DNA of 64,000 nt, from the NCBI GenBank assembly GCA_947499145.1, contig CANMNB010000012.1:146228-210227 (forward strand), in the 5' to 3' direction. The position numbers and the translations under genes were made by a program. Position 1 is the first letter of the stretch; the number at the start of each line of letters is the position of its first letter. This DNA comes from an uncultured Arachnia sp. (GTDB lineage: Bacteria > Actinomycetota > Actinomycetes > Propionibacteriales > Propionibacteriaceae). A model generated the notes under the pieces. It made no database searches. It worked only from the letters and a program-made list of their open reading frames with translations, and was not told where the DNA came from. Below are positions 37,771 through 46,876 of the stretch, piece after piece.

Positions 37771-37885
37771 CCCCTCGACACGGGCGCTCCGCGCTCTACT
37801 CCGGGAACGGGGGACAAACAGCTCCGCACCCTACTCCGGGAACAGTTGCCGAGTGGCCGCCGAAGGCGGCGTGTCGAGGCGCAGT
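37771..37885. repeat. Inverted copies of the same dispersed repeat, right of the FAD-Rieske gene
   Basis: CCCCTCGACACGGGCGCTCCGCGC...CCGGGAAC and GAACAGTTGCCGAGTGGCCGCCGAAGGCGGCGTGTCGAGGCG. Confidence 0.75.
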
Positions 37886-37893
37886 TACCAGAC

Positions 37894-37970
37894 GGCCACA
37901 GATCTGCCCAGGCGTCGCGATGTCGTCCTATCCCAGACTTCGTCACCCATACGCAGATCTGTGTACCGGC
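37894..37970 (+). repeat. Structured element A with CACAGATCTGC/GCAGATCTGTG ends
   Basis: CACAGATCTGC-45 nt-GCAGATCTGTG. Confidence 0.8.
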
Positions 37971-38041
37971 CGCGCGACGATGACGCCTAGGCTGGGCGCG
38001 ACAGGCACAGCCCACCCCACTGACAACTGACAGGATTCCCC

Positions 38042-38761
38042 ATGGCCACCACCGAGGAGCGCGAGGAACGGCTCGCCGTCCTCATCGACGCCGACAACGC
38101 CCGCGCCGACTTCATCGAGCCGCTGCTGGTGGAGGTCGCCAAGCACGGCAGGGCCAGCGTGCGGCGCGCCTACGGCGACTGGACCTCCACGCAGCTGAAT
38201 TCCTGGAAGACGCAGCTGCTGCAGCACTCGATCCAGCCGATCCAGCAGTTCAGCTACACCACGGGCAAGAACGCGACGGACAGCTCACTGATCATCGACG
38301 CCATGGACCTCCTGCACGCGGGCAACCTCGACGGCATCTGCATCGTCTCGAGCGACAGCGACTTCACCCGGTTGGCAGCCCGTATCCGGGAGGAGGGCCT
38401 CACGGTGTACGGGTTCGGGGAGCGCAAGACGCCCAAGCCGTTCGTGGCCGCCTGCGACACCTTCATCTACGTCGAGAACCTCACGACCACCCGCGACTCC
38501 TCCCAGCCGTCGGAGTCCAAGAGCTCCCGGTTGAAGGGCGACGTGGGCCTCGACAAGCTACTCGCCGAGGCCGTCGATGCGGCCGCCGGGAACGACGCCT
38601 GGGCCGAGCTGGGCGCCGTCGGCAGCAACCTCTCGCGGATCGCGTCCGACTTCGACTCCCGCACCTGGGGGTTCAGCAAGCTGAAGGACCTGTTCGCGGC
38701 CCACCCGGGGTACACCGTGGAGTCGCGTGCCAACGGCGTCCGGGTCAAGCCCAAGGACTGA
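38042..38761 (+). CDS. NYN (PIN-like) domain protein with C-terminal OST-HTH/LOTUS domain
   Basis: AVLIDADNARADFIEPLLVEVAKHGRASVRRAYGDW, IVSSDSDFTRLAARIREEGLTVYGFGERKTPKPFVAACDTFIYVENL; LOTUS-like tail. Confidence 0.9.
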   Translation: MATTEEREERLAVLIDADNARADFIEPLLVEVAKHGRASVRRAYGDWTSTQLNSWKTQLLQHSIQPIQQFSYTTGKNATDSSLIIDAMDLLHAGNLDGICIVSSDSDFTRLAARIREEGLTVYGFGERKTPKPFVAACDTFIYVENLTTTRDSSQPSESKSSRLKGDVGLDKLLAEAVDAAAGNDAWAELGAVGSNLSRIASDFDSRTWGFSKLKDLFAAHPGYTVESRANGVRVKPKD

Positions 38762-38767
38762 CCAACT

Positions 38768-39814
38768 TCAGGCCTCGCGCGGGACCTGGGCGGCGTCCTC
38801 GACCTCGCCGATCAGGCGCTCGACGACGTCCTCCAGCATCGCGGCACCCACGAGTTCGTCGTCGTCGGTCACCACTGCGAAGTGGGTTCCGCCGGCCTGC
38901 ATCGACGCCAGGGCCGACTCGAGCGTCGCGTCCTTGTCGATGGTGGCGAGCGGCCGAATGGAGCGTTCGTCGAGGGGCTTGGTATGCGCCTCCTCATCGA
39001 TCCTCAGGAAGTCCTTGAGGTGGACGTAGCCGCGCAACTCGCCACGCTCGCCCACGACAGGGAAGCGGGAGTAGCCGGTGCGGGCGAACTCGGCCTGCAC
39101 CTGCTCGGGCGTGGCGTCGTGGGCCAGGGTGACGAGCTCGTCGCGGGGCACCAGGACGGCCTCGACGGTCTCGTTGCCCATGGTCACGGATCCGTGCAGG
39201 AGCTGGTGCTGTTCCTCCTCCAGGAGACCCTCCTCGTGCGACTCGGCGATGAAGGCGGCCACCTCCTCGGCGGTGAACACCGACGCCACCTCCTCCTTCG
39301 GCTCGACGCGGAGCAGCTTCAGCACGGCGTTGGCCACCCAGTTGAGGAACCAGATGAGAGGCCGCAGCACGAGCACGATCCCGTAGAGGATGGGCCCGAG
39401 CACAATGGCGGAGCGTTCCGGGCCCGCGATGGCGATGTTCTTCGGGACCATCTCGCCCAGCACCATGTGGAGGAACACCACGATGGCAAGGGCGATCGTG
39501 AAGGAGATCGTGTGCAGCAGTGTCCCGGTGATGCCGATGGCTGCCAAGGGCACCTCGAGGGCGTGAGCGACGGCGGGCTCACCGATGGCGCCGAGGCCGA
39601 GCGAGCACATTGTGATGCCGAGTTGGGCGCCGGCCATCATGAGGGAGACGCGCTCCATGGCACGCAAGGTGATGCGGGCCGGCCGCGAGCCGGCGGCGGC
39701 CCGGGGCTCGATCTGGGTGCGGCGGGCGGCGATGAGCGCGAACTCCGCACCGACGAAGAACGCATTGCCGATCAGCAGGACGACGGCGATGAGGATGGCG
39801 GTGAGATCAAACAT
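38768..39814 (-). CDS. CNNM/hemolysin-family protein with CBS domains
   Basis: NAFFVGAEFALIAARRTQIEPRAAAGS, VLVPRDELVTL, CBS pair. Confidence 0.9.
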   Translation of the reverse strand: MFDLTAILIAVVLLIGNAFFVGAEFALIAARRTQIEPRAAAGSRPARITLRAMERVSLMMAGAQLGITMCSLGLGAIGEPAVAHALEVPLAAIGITGTLLHTISFTIALAIVVFLHMVLGEMVPKNIAIAGPERSAIVLGPILYGIVLVLRPLIWFLNWVANAVLKLLRVEPKEEVASVFTAEEVAAFIAESHEEGLLEEEQHQLLHGSVTMGNETVEAVLVPRDELVTLAHDATPEQVQAEFARTGYSRFPVVGERGELRGYVHLKDFLRIDEEAHTKPLDERSIRPLATIDKDATLESALASMQAGGTHFAVVTDDDELVGAAMLEDVVERLIGEVEDAAQVPREA

Positions 39815-41168
39815 CGTCGTCCTCCTCCTGGTCCTCGACCTCGAGGACCAGGCGGTCGACCCGCCAGCCGTCGAGTCGTGTGACCTTCAGCCGGGCCTGG
39901 GCGGGCCGCGGGAGACCGTCCCCGTCGGGTCGGTTCTCGTCGCGGACCTCGAGGACCACCTCGTCGCCCACCTGCGGGAAGCGTTCCAGCAGCTCAGTCA
40001 TGAGGCCTCCGAGGGTGTCGGACTCCTTGGCCTCCGGGATCTCGAGACCGAGGATCTCGCCCGCCTCGTCGGGGCGCAGGAGGCCCGACAGGGACCACCG
40101 GCGCTCGTCGAGCTGGCGGTGGGCACGCGTGGGGAGGTCCTGCTCGTCGTCGATCTCGCCGACGATCTCCTCCACGACGTCCTCGAGCGTGATGATGCCG
40201 TCCGTGCCCCCGTACTCGTCGACGACGACGGCCATCTGGACGCCGGCCCGCAGGATCCGCAGGACGGAGCCGAGCGGCATCGTCGAGGGGACGGCGCGGA
40301 CCTCGTGGAGGAAGTCGGTGACCGGTGTCGTCGCGCGGCGGTCCGCATCGATCGCGAGGGCGTCCTTGAAGTGGACCACCCCCACGACGGTGTCCACGTT
40401 CTCGCCGATCACGGGGAACCGGGCATGGCCGGTGGCGGCCGCGTCGTCGAGGACGGTGGCGGCCGTGTCGTCGGAGTCCAGGAACCGCACGCGTGGGCGC
40501 GGGGTCATGGCGTCGGATGCGGTGCGTTCGGAGAGGGCGACGGAGTGCTCGAGCCGCCTTGCCAGGCCCTCGCCCAGAGTGCCCTGCTGGGCCGACCTGG
40601 CGGCGAGGGAGCCGAGCTCCTGGGCCGAGCGCGCGGAGGCCAGTTCCTCCTGGGGCTCGATGCCCAGCGCGCACACGATGGCGTTGGCGGAACCGTTCAG
40701 GAACGTGATGAGCGGCCGGGTGATGAAGGTGAAGCCACGCTGGAAGTTGGTGACGGCCCGCCCCACCTTGAGCGGCTCGGCGATGGCCCAGTTCTTGGGC
40801 ACGAGCTCTCCGAAGACCATCTGCACCGCCGTGGCGATGAGGAACGCCACCGTGAACGCAACCACCGACGCCGTCTCGTCCGGGAGCCCCAGCGCCTCGA
40901 CCGGGACGCGGAGCAGCGCGGCCAGCGACGGCTCGGCGATGAAACCGACCACGAGGCTGGTCACGGTGATGCCGAGCTGGGCGCCGGAGAGCTGCGTCGA
41001 CAGCGTCTTCAGCGCCTTGCGCACGGACGCGGCCTTGGGATCGGTCTCCGCCAGCCGGGCGACCGTCGGGCGGTCCACCGTCACGAGAGCGAACTCGGCA
41101 GCCACAAACATGGCGTTGGCGGCGATCAGCAGCACCGCGACCAGCAGCAGCAACCACTCAACGATCAC
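39807..41168 (-). CDS. CNNM/hemolysin-family protein with CBS and CorC/HlyC domains
   Basis: NAMFVAAEFALVTVDRPTVARLAETD, AMTPRPRVRFLDSDDTA, VVDEYGGTDGIITLEDVVEEIVGEIDDE. Confidence 0.93.
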   Translation of the reverse strand: MIVEWLLLLVAVLLIAANAMFVAAEFALVTVDRPTVARLAETDPKAASVRKALKTLSTQLSGAQLGITVTSLVVGFIAEPSLAALLRVPVEALGLPDETASVVAFTVAFLIATAVQMVFGELVPKNWAIAEPLKVGRAVTNFQRGFTFITRPLITFLNGSANAIVCALGIEPQEELASARSAQELGSLAARSAQQGTLGEGLARRLEHSVALSERTASDAMTPRPRVRFLDSDDTAATVLDDAAATGHARFPVIGENVDTVVGVVHFKDALAIDADRRATTPVTDFLHEVRAVPSTMPLGSVLRILRAGVQMAVVVDEYGGTDGIITLEDVVEEIVGEIDDEQDLPTRAHRQLDERRWSLSGLLRPDEAGEILGLEIPEAKESDTLGGLMTELLERFPQVGDEVVLEVRDENRPDGDGLPRPAQARLKVTRLDGWRVDRLVLEVEDQEEDDDV

Positions 41169-41269
41169 GACGGCACCTCCCCCGTCGCGTGCGGCAGGAT
41201 GTCAGCGGCCCCGAGGGGCCAGGTACTTTGACCGTCGTCCATCCCGAAAGCCTAGACGCCCAGCAGGGC

Positions 41270-41318
41270 CGCCCCGTCGATCGCCGAGTAGCCGCCGCAG
41301 GCGGCCTGTCGAGGCGAG
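41270..41318. repeat. Third copy of the dispersed CGAGTAGCCGCC/GTCGAGGCG repeat
   Basis: GTCGATCGCCGAGTAGCCGCCGCAGGCGGCCTGTCGAGGCG. Confidence 0.65.
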
Positions 41319-41365
41319 TGCGTGCCAGCGGAACTAGCTCGCTCTCCCGGCGCAAGCCGACGGAG

Positions 41366-41440
41366 GGCCACAGATCTGCGCAGAGGTGGCGATGACCGGA
41401 TATGCACGACATCGCGGCGCATGTGCAGATTTGTGTCCCG
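41366..41440 (-). repeat. Structured element B, inverted copy of element A
   Basis: CACAGATCTGC-45 nt-GCAGATTTGTG; reverse complement shares CGCGATGTCGT and TATCC blocks with element A. Confidence 0.8.
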
Positions 41441-41514
41441 GGGTTTGGTCGATGCGCCAGGCCTTGGAAATATGAGGGGTTTGGTCCTACCAAGGTCCGT
41501 GAAAGGAACCCCTT

Positions 41515-42192
41515 GTGAAGAAGGCATTCGCCCTCGCCTCCGTCCTGCTGCTCAGCGCCTGCGGCGGCTCCACCGTCCCAGCCGACGCACCCGCGCCGGA
41601 GACGGCCGACGACACCGCCGCGATCTCGCTCCCCTCCGAGCGGAGCACCTCGACGTCGCAATGCCGCACCTCCCTGCGGCGCGCTGGGATCCAGGCCGAC
41701 GCACCGTTCGTCTCGCTGTCGGCCTGCGACAACCTCGTCGACTGGATGTCGTCGTTGGAGCAGTACCCTGGCGCCCTGCAGCTCGCGGGCGACGAGCAGG
41801 TGACGGCCGACGAGGTCGCCGCGCTCTGTGAGGGACGTGACTCGGCCCCCGTCTGCGCCGACGCCATCGAACGCGGCATCGTGGAATCCACGGGCGACGA
41901 CCAGCCCCGCGGGACGCTCGCCGTGGCTGCCATCTCCTGCCAGGCCGAGGTGGGACTTGCCGATCAGGGGCTTGCCCTGACCCTCTCCACCCCAGGAGGA
42001 GAGCCCGCCGAGGGCCAGTTCGACACTGTGAACTGCGTGCTCGACGCCACCCAGGCGCCCGAGGACGTGCGGAGCGGCATCACCTCGCCCGCAGATGGCG
42101 AGCAGACGACCACCTGGGAGAACCTCCAGGCGGACTGGACGCACACCGTCGACGAAGGTCTCAACCTGACACTGACCGAAGTCGGCGCCTGA
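41515..42192 (+). CDS. Hypothetical secreted lipoprotein
   Basis: GTG start; MKKAFALASVLLLSACGGS lipobox; no recognised domain. Confidence 0.7.
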   Translation: MKKAFALASVLLLSACGGSTVPADAPAPETADDTAAISLPSERSTSTSQCRTSLRRAGIQADAPFVSLSACDNLVDWMSSLEQYPGALQLAGDEQVTADEVAALCEGRDSAPVCADAIERGIVESTGDDQPRGTLAVAAISCQAEVGLADQGLALTLSTPGGEPAEGQFDTVNCVLDATQAPEDVRSGITSPADGEQTTTWENLQADWTHTVDEGLNLTLTEVGA

Positions 42193-42205
42193 GCCAACGT
42201 CCTGT

Positions 42206-42234
42206 TCCCGGGGGATCCATCCGGACCCCCGGGA
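42206..42234 (+). terminator. Terminator-like hairpin after lipoprotein gene
   Basis: TCCCGGGGG-ATCCATCCGGA-CCCCCGGGA, 9-bp perfect stem, no U tract. Confidence 0.5.
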
Positions 42235-42237
42235 CAC

Positions 42238-42275
42238 TGGCACATTTGTGCTGGTCTTTCGTCCACGAAGTGACA
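42238..42275. repeat. Diverged copy of the 22284-22321 inverted repeat
   Basis: TGGCACATTTGTG-CTGGTCTTTCGTC-CACGAAGTGACA. Confidence 0.7.
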
Positions 42276-42283
42276 GCCAAGCG

Positions 42284-42643
42284 TTAGTCCTCGGTGCTTT
42301 GCGCGGACGTGAGGCGAGCCCCCATCTGCCAGTGGCGGAGCAGGAACGCCTGCTCGTCGAGTCGCTTGCGGCGCAGCCAGCCGATGACCTCGTGGTCGCA
42401 CTTGCTGGTGTTGCAGCTGCGGCAGGCGGGCACGACATTGTCGAGGGTGTACCGGCCGCCGCGGGAGATGGGGATGACGCAGTCCTTCTGCAGCGGGACC
42501 CCCACGGCGCCGCAGTAGGCGCATCCACCCCAGCCTTCACGGATGGCGGCCCACTGGGCCGGCGTGAGGTCCTGGACCTTGCCGCCCAGCCGCCGCTTGC
42601 GACGTCGCGCGGCGCGCTGCTTCATCGTCCGGGGAGCAGCCAT
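42284..42643 (-). CDS. HNH endonuclease family protein
   Basis: CAYCGAVGVPLQKDCVIPISRGGRYTLDNVVPACRSCNTSK. Confidence 0.92.
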   Translation of the reverse strand: MAAPRTMKQRAARRRKRRLGGKVQDLTPAQWAAIREGWGGCAYCGAVGVPLQKDCVIPISRGGRYTLDNVVPACRSCNTSKCDHEVIGWLRRKRLDEQAFLLRHWQMGARLTSAQSTED

Positions 42644-42815
42644 GGAAACAGCCTAGGCAGAAGCGCTGACCGGCATCGTCCGGACACGCTCCATTCCGCT
42701 TCTGAGACCGGCGAGCCGAGCAGAGGGCGCGCCGCTTGGGGTACCCCACGAGCTTGTCGTCGTCGAAGACGGGCAATCGCCTCTCGGCGGCACGCGAATC
42801 TGGTAATCCGGATAC

Positions 42816-43748
42816 ATGCGCATCGTCCTGGCCCTCGGAGGGAACGCGCTCACCGGAGTCAATGAATCGGTCAGCGAGGAGCACCAGATCGCGGCTGTGG
42901 AGGCCGCGGCCACCCAGGTGGCCGAGCTCGTCGCCCACGGACACCAGGTGCTGCTGTCCCACGGAAACGGTCCCCAGGTCGGCGACATCCTGGCGAGGAA
43001 CGACACCACCGCCCATTCCCTCTCCCCCATCCCTCTCGACTGGTGCGTCGCGAACACACAGGGCTCCATGGGTTTCATTCTCCTCAACGCCCTCGACGGG
43101 GCGCTCAACGAGCGCGGCCTCGACATCTCCCCCACCGTGGTCGTCTCGCGCACGGTCGTCGAACCCGACGACCCAGCCTTCAGTGCCCCCACCAAGCCGA
43201 TTGGTCGGCACGTCGACGTCGAGACCGCGGAGCGACTGATCAGACACGGCCAGACGTGGGTGGACGATGGCAAGGCGGGATGGCGACGCGTCGTCCCCAG
43301 CCCGCGGCCGCTGCGAATCATCGAGGCACCCGCCATTTCCGCACTCCTCGACGCCGGGTTCCTCGTCGTCAGCGGCGGCGGCGGAGGCATCCCCGTCGTC
43401 GAGCAATCGGCCGGCCACTACGTCGGCGTCGAGGCGGTCATCGACAAGGACCTGAACTCGGTCCTCCTGGCTAACCAGATCTCTGCCGACGCCCTTGTCC
43501 TCGCCACCAACGTCGACAACGCGTGGCTGGACTGGGGTACCGACGACGCCCGAGCGATCGGCGAGGTCGACGTGCGCACCATGCGGCAGTACCAGGCCGA
43601 CGGCCAGTTCCCCGCCGGCTCGATGGGCCCGAAGGTCGACGCGGTCTGCTCCTTCGTCGAGTCGACGGGTGGTCGCGGCATCATCACGCGCCTGGAGAAG
43701 ATCACCAACGCGGTTGCCGGCAACGCCGGGACGATCGTCACGCCCTAG
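42816..43748 (+). CDS. arcC: Carbamate kinase
   Basis: MRIVLALGGNALTG, LLSHGNGPQVGDI, GGGGIPVVEQSAG, GSMGPKVDAVCSFVESTGGRGIIT. Confidence 0.95.
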   Translation: MRIVLALGGNALTGVNESVSEEHQIAAVEAAATQVAELVAHGHQVLLSHGNGPQVGDILARNDTTAHSLSPIPLDWCVANTQGSMGFILLNALDGALNERGLDISPTVVVSRTVVEPDDPAFSAPTKPIGRHVDVETAERLIRHGQTWVDDGKAGWRRVVPSPRPLRIIEAPAISALLDAGFLVVSGGGGGIPVVEQSAGHYVGVEAVIDKDLNSVLLANQISADALVLATNVDNAWLDWGTDDARAIGEVDVRTMRQYQADGQFPAGSMGPKVDAVCSFVESTGGRGIITRLEKITNAVAGNAGTIVTP

Positions 43749-46729
43749 GAGTCCACCTCCAGCGTGAACCCGAAGCTCGCCATCCTCGGCCACAGCTGGT
43801 ACTGCGGCATGACGTCGGAACCGCAGGACCGGCTGCCCAGGCCGTGCTGGAACGCGTCGAGGTACAGGTGCAGCCCCCGGCTCTCCGGCAGTTCGTGCTG
43901 GTGCAGGGCCGCCGTGAGCTCGTGGGCGTCGTGGCGCAGTAGCGAGAAGCCCGGGAGGTCCGGCCCGAAGGCGCCGACCCGAAGACCGTTCCCCGAGCCG
44001 CTGATCTCGAGCCGTCGCAGCGCCTCCCGATGTCCCGTCTCCTGCGGCACCGCGTAGGGGAACGCCAGGTCGTCGATCGCGGACTCGTGAGCACCGACCA
44101 TCGACGCGGACCGGGAGTCGGCGTACGCTTCCCCCGGGCCGCCGCCTAACCAGCTGGCCCGGGGGAAGTCCCCCGGCAGCATGAGGTGGAACCCGATCCG
44201 CGGCCATGTGACGTCGGTTCGGGGACGGATGGGCGCGACCAGCACCTGACAACCAGCCCCGTCGCCAACGCGCCGCCAGCGGTAGGTGACCTCCGCGCCG
44301 TGGCGCCCCTGCGCCGCGATGAGCCGCTCCACGACGACGAACTCGTCGCCCTCGACGTCGGCCCGCACCGTGCGGCGCATGAGCCGGTCGAGGCCCTGCG
44401 CCCGCCACCGGGCCGCCGAGCTCGGGCCGTCGACGCCGTAGCCGCGGGTGGCGGTGTAGTCGCCGATCTCGAGCGAGCCGAAGCCGGTCAGCGAGTCGTT
44501 CTCCGTGGGGGCGCGCCACAGCTCGACGCCGGACTCCCCCACCTCGAGACCGCCGATGGACAGCACCCGCCCGGATCGGGAGAGCCGCACCGGACCCACC
44601 TCGACGACGTCGCCCACCGTCGGGGCGCCTGCCGCGGGCGGCAGCAACGGGGTGGCGTGGTCGTCGAGGCGCACCTGCGCCGTCGTGACCGCGAAGCCCG
44701 CCTCGCACCAGGGGCGTGGCTCGCGCTCCCGGACGGTGACGGTGAGCCAGGAGTCGCGCTCGGTGGACGCGTCGGCCGGGAGATCCGGCAGAGGGACGGT
44801 CGTCTCATCACCGGCCGCGACGGCCGGGACAGGGAGCTCGCCGCTCGCGCGCTGGACGCCGTCGACCTCCCAGCTCCAGGTGAACGCGTAGGCGGAGGTT
44901 TCGACGTCGTGTTGGCGGTTGCGCACGGCGACGCCGTCGCGGGTCACGGTGAGGACCACGGGGCTGTAGACCTGCTTGACCTCGGCCATCGCGGGCGACG
45001 GGCGGCCGTCGGAGTGGACCAGACCGTCCATGATGAAGCTGCCGTCGTGCGGGTTCTCCCCGAAGTCGCCGCCGTAGGCGAAGAAGGGCGTGCCGTCCGG
45101 CGTCGTGGTGCGGATCCCGTGGTCGCGCCACTCCCAGATGAAGCCGCCGTGCCAGTCGTCGAGCCGCTCGAACTCGGCGACGTAGTCGGCCAGCGCGCCG
45201 GGACCGTTGCCCATGGCGTGCGCGTACTCGCACAGCACCTTGGGCTTGTCGAGGAAGCGGGTGGACTGAGACGGTCGCGGGCTGAGCGACGCCGACGTCC
45301 CGGCGGAGATGTCCCCCAGGTCCGGGATCGGGGCGTACATGCGGGAGACGATGTCGGAGTAGGACGCCTCATAGTCGCCCTCGTAGTGGACGGGCCTCGA
45401 CGGGTCGAGCGTGTGGGCCGCCTCCGCCATCGCTGCCAGGTTGGCGCCGGTCCCCGACTCGTTGCCGAGGCTCCAGCAGATCACCGACGGGTGGTTCTTG
45501 TCGCGATCGATGGTGCGGCGCATCCGGTCCACCAGGTTGCCCCGCCACTCCGGGTCCTCGGAGGGGTTGCCCTCCCAGCCGTAGCGCTCGAAGGCGTGGG
45601 TCTCGAGGTCGCACTCGTCCATCACCCAGAAGCCCAGCTCGTCGGTCAGCTCCAAGAGGCGGGGGTGGGGCGGGTAGTGGCTGGTGCGGATGGCGTTGAT
45701 GTTGTGCTGCTTCATCAGCAGCAGACCCGCCCGTGCGGCGTCCTCGTCGAAGACGCGTCCGCGGTCGGGGTCGTACTCGTGGCGGTTGACACCGGCGATG
45801 CGGATCTGGCGGCCGTTGACGAGCCAGCGGTTGCCGTCGATGCGCACGGTGCGGTAGCCCACGCGCGACTCGATCGTCTCCGCGACGTTGCTCAGCCGCA
45901 GGTCGTACAGGTGGGGCCGGTCGGGGCTCCACGGGGTGACGTCGTCGATGGTGATGGGGGCGACGTCGTCGGCCGTCTCCCAGGTGACCGCCACTCCTGC
46001 GTCGGGCAGCTCCAGCGTGACCGGGAAGGAGGCGTCGCGCAGCCGCACGTCCAGGGTGCCACGGCCGGTGGTGTGGTCGAAGTCCGCCAGGACGGTGTAG
46101 TCCTCGATGCCGTTCACCGGTCGCCCGACCAACGTCACCTCACGGTAGATGCCCGGCAGCCACCACTGGTCCTGGTCCTCGACGTAGGTCTGCGCGGACC
46201 ACTGGGCGACGCGCACGTGGACGACGTTGCGGCCGGGCCGCACGACGTCGGTGACGTCCAGCTCGGTGGCCAGGCGGGAGCCCCGGACCACTCCGACGTG
46301 CTGACCGTTGAGGGTGACGATGCCGAGGGACTCGACGCCGTCGAAGCGCAGGCGGATGGAGCGGAGGTCGGCCCAGTCGGCGGGGAGGTCGAACTCGCGG
46401 CGGTAGTCGCCGATCCCGTTCTCGTCCGGCACCGCGGGCGGGTCCATCGGGATGGGCAGCTGGACGTTGGTGTAGATCGGGCGGCCATAACGGCCCTGCT
46501 CGTCCAGCACCCAGTGGGCGGGGACCTGCTGCGTGTCCCAGCCGCTGTCGTCGAAGTCCTCGACGTCGCAGCCGTCCGGGGCGTCCGCCAGCCGGGAGGC
46601 GTGGTGGAAGCGCCACGCGCCGTTGAGGTCCAGCCGCCACTCCTCCCGGCGACGCCAGGAGCGCGGCCGGACGCCGTCGCCCGGCGCGACGTCGGTGAGA
46701 GCGTGGAGCGTGAGGTCACGAAGAGACAT
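43745..46729 (-). CDS. GH2 beta-galactosidase (LacZ-type)
   Basis: NRHEYDPDRGRVFDED, IRTSHYPPHPRLLELTDELGFWVMDECDLETH, CWSLGNESGTGANLAAM. Confidence 0.97.
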   Translation of the reverse strand: MSLRDLTLHALTDVAPGDGVRPRSWRRREEWRLDLNGAWRFHHASRLADAPDGCDVEDFDDSGWDTQQVPAHWVLDEQGRYGRPIYTNVQLPIPMDPPAVPDENGIGDYRREFDLPADWADLRSIRLRFDGVESLGIVTLNGQHVGVVRGSRLATELDVTDVVRPGRNVVHVRVAQWSAQTYVEDQDQWWLPGIYREVTLVGRPVNGIEDYTVLADFDHTTGRGTLDVRLRDASFPVTLELPDAGVAVTWETADDVAPITIDDVTPWSPDRPHLYDLRLSNVAETIESRVGYRTVRIDGNRWLVNGRQIRIAGVNRHEYDPDRGRVFDEDAARAGLLLMKQHNINAIRTSHYPPHPRLLELTDELGFWVMDECDLETHAFERYGWEGNPSEDPEWRGNLVDRMRRTIDRDKNHPSVICWSLGNESGTGANLAAMAEAAHTLDPSRPVHYEGDYEASYSDIVSRMYAPIPDLGDISAGTSASLSPRPSQSTRFLDKPKVLCEYAHAMGNGPGALADYVAEFERLDDWHGGFIWEWRDHGIRTTTPDGTPFFAYGGDFGENPHDGSFIMDGLVHSDGRPSPAMAEVKQVYSPVVLTVTRDGVAVRNRQHDVETSAYAFTWSWEVDGVQRASGELPVPAVAAGDETTVPLPDLPADASTERDSWLTVTVREREPRPWCEAGFAVTTAQVRLDDHATPLLPPAAGAPTVGDVVEVGPVRLSRSGRVLSIGGLEVGESGVELWRAPTENDSLTGFGSLEIGDYTATRGYGVDGPSSAARWRAQGLDRLMRRTVRADVEGDEFVVVERLIAAQGRHGAEVTYRWRRVGDGAGCQVLVAPIRPRTDVTWPRIGFHLMLPGDFPRASWLGGGPGEAYADSRSASMVGAHESAIDDLAFPYAVPQETGHREALRRLEISGSGNGLRVGAFGPDLPGFSLLRHDAHELTAALHQHELPESRGLHLYLDAFQHGLGSRSCGSDVMPQYQLWPRMASFGFTLEVDS

Positions 46730-46794
46730 GCCAGCGATTTCCTATCGGTCGGCCCAGTTCCCTCAGCACCGTATCCCACCCCGATCCGCCGGGT

Positions 46795-46876
46795 GCGTAC
46801 ACGAAGGGGGCCGAATGGAGCCAGGCATGGACGCATCGTCCGCGCCGGTGCGAATCCGGCCCCTTTCGTGCACGCC
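46795..46876. repeat. Imperfect inverted repeat / hairpin element in divergent intergenic region
   Basis: GCGTACACGAAGGGGGCCGAAT ... CGAATCCGGCCCCTTTCGTGCACGC. Confidence 0.65.

Noticed and set aside
37895-41440. Shared ORF segments TQIC...ADLWPS in minus-strand ORFs near 37.9 kb and 41.4 kb as a duplicated small protein
   Set aside because: Explained by the nucleotide-level structured elements A and B; no start/RBS support and differing frames around them.
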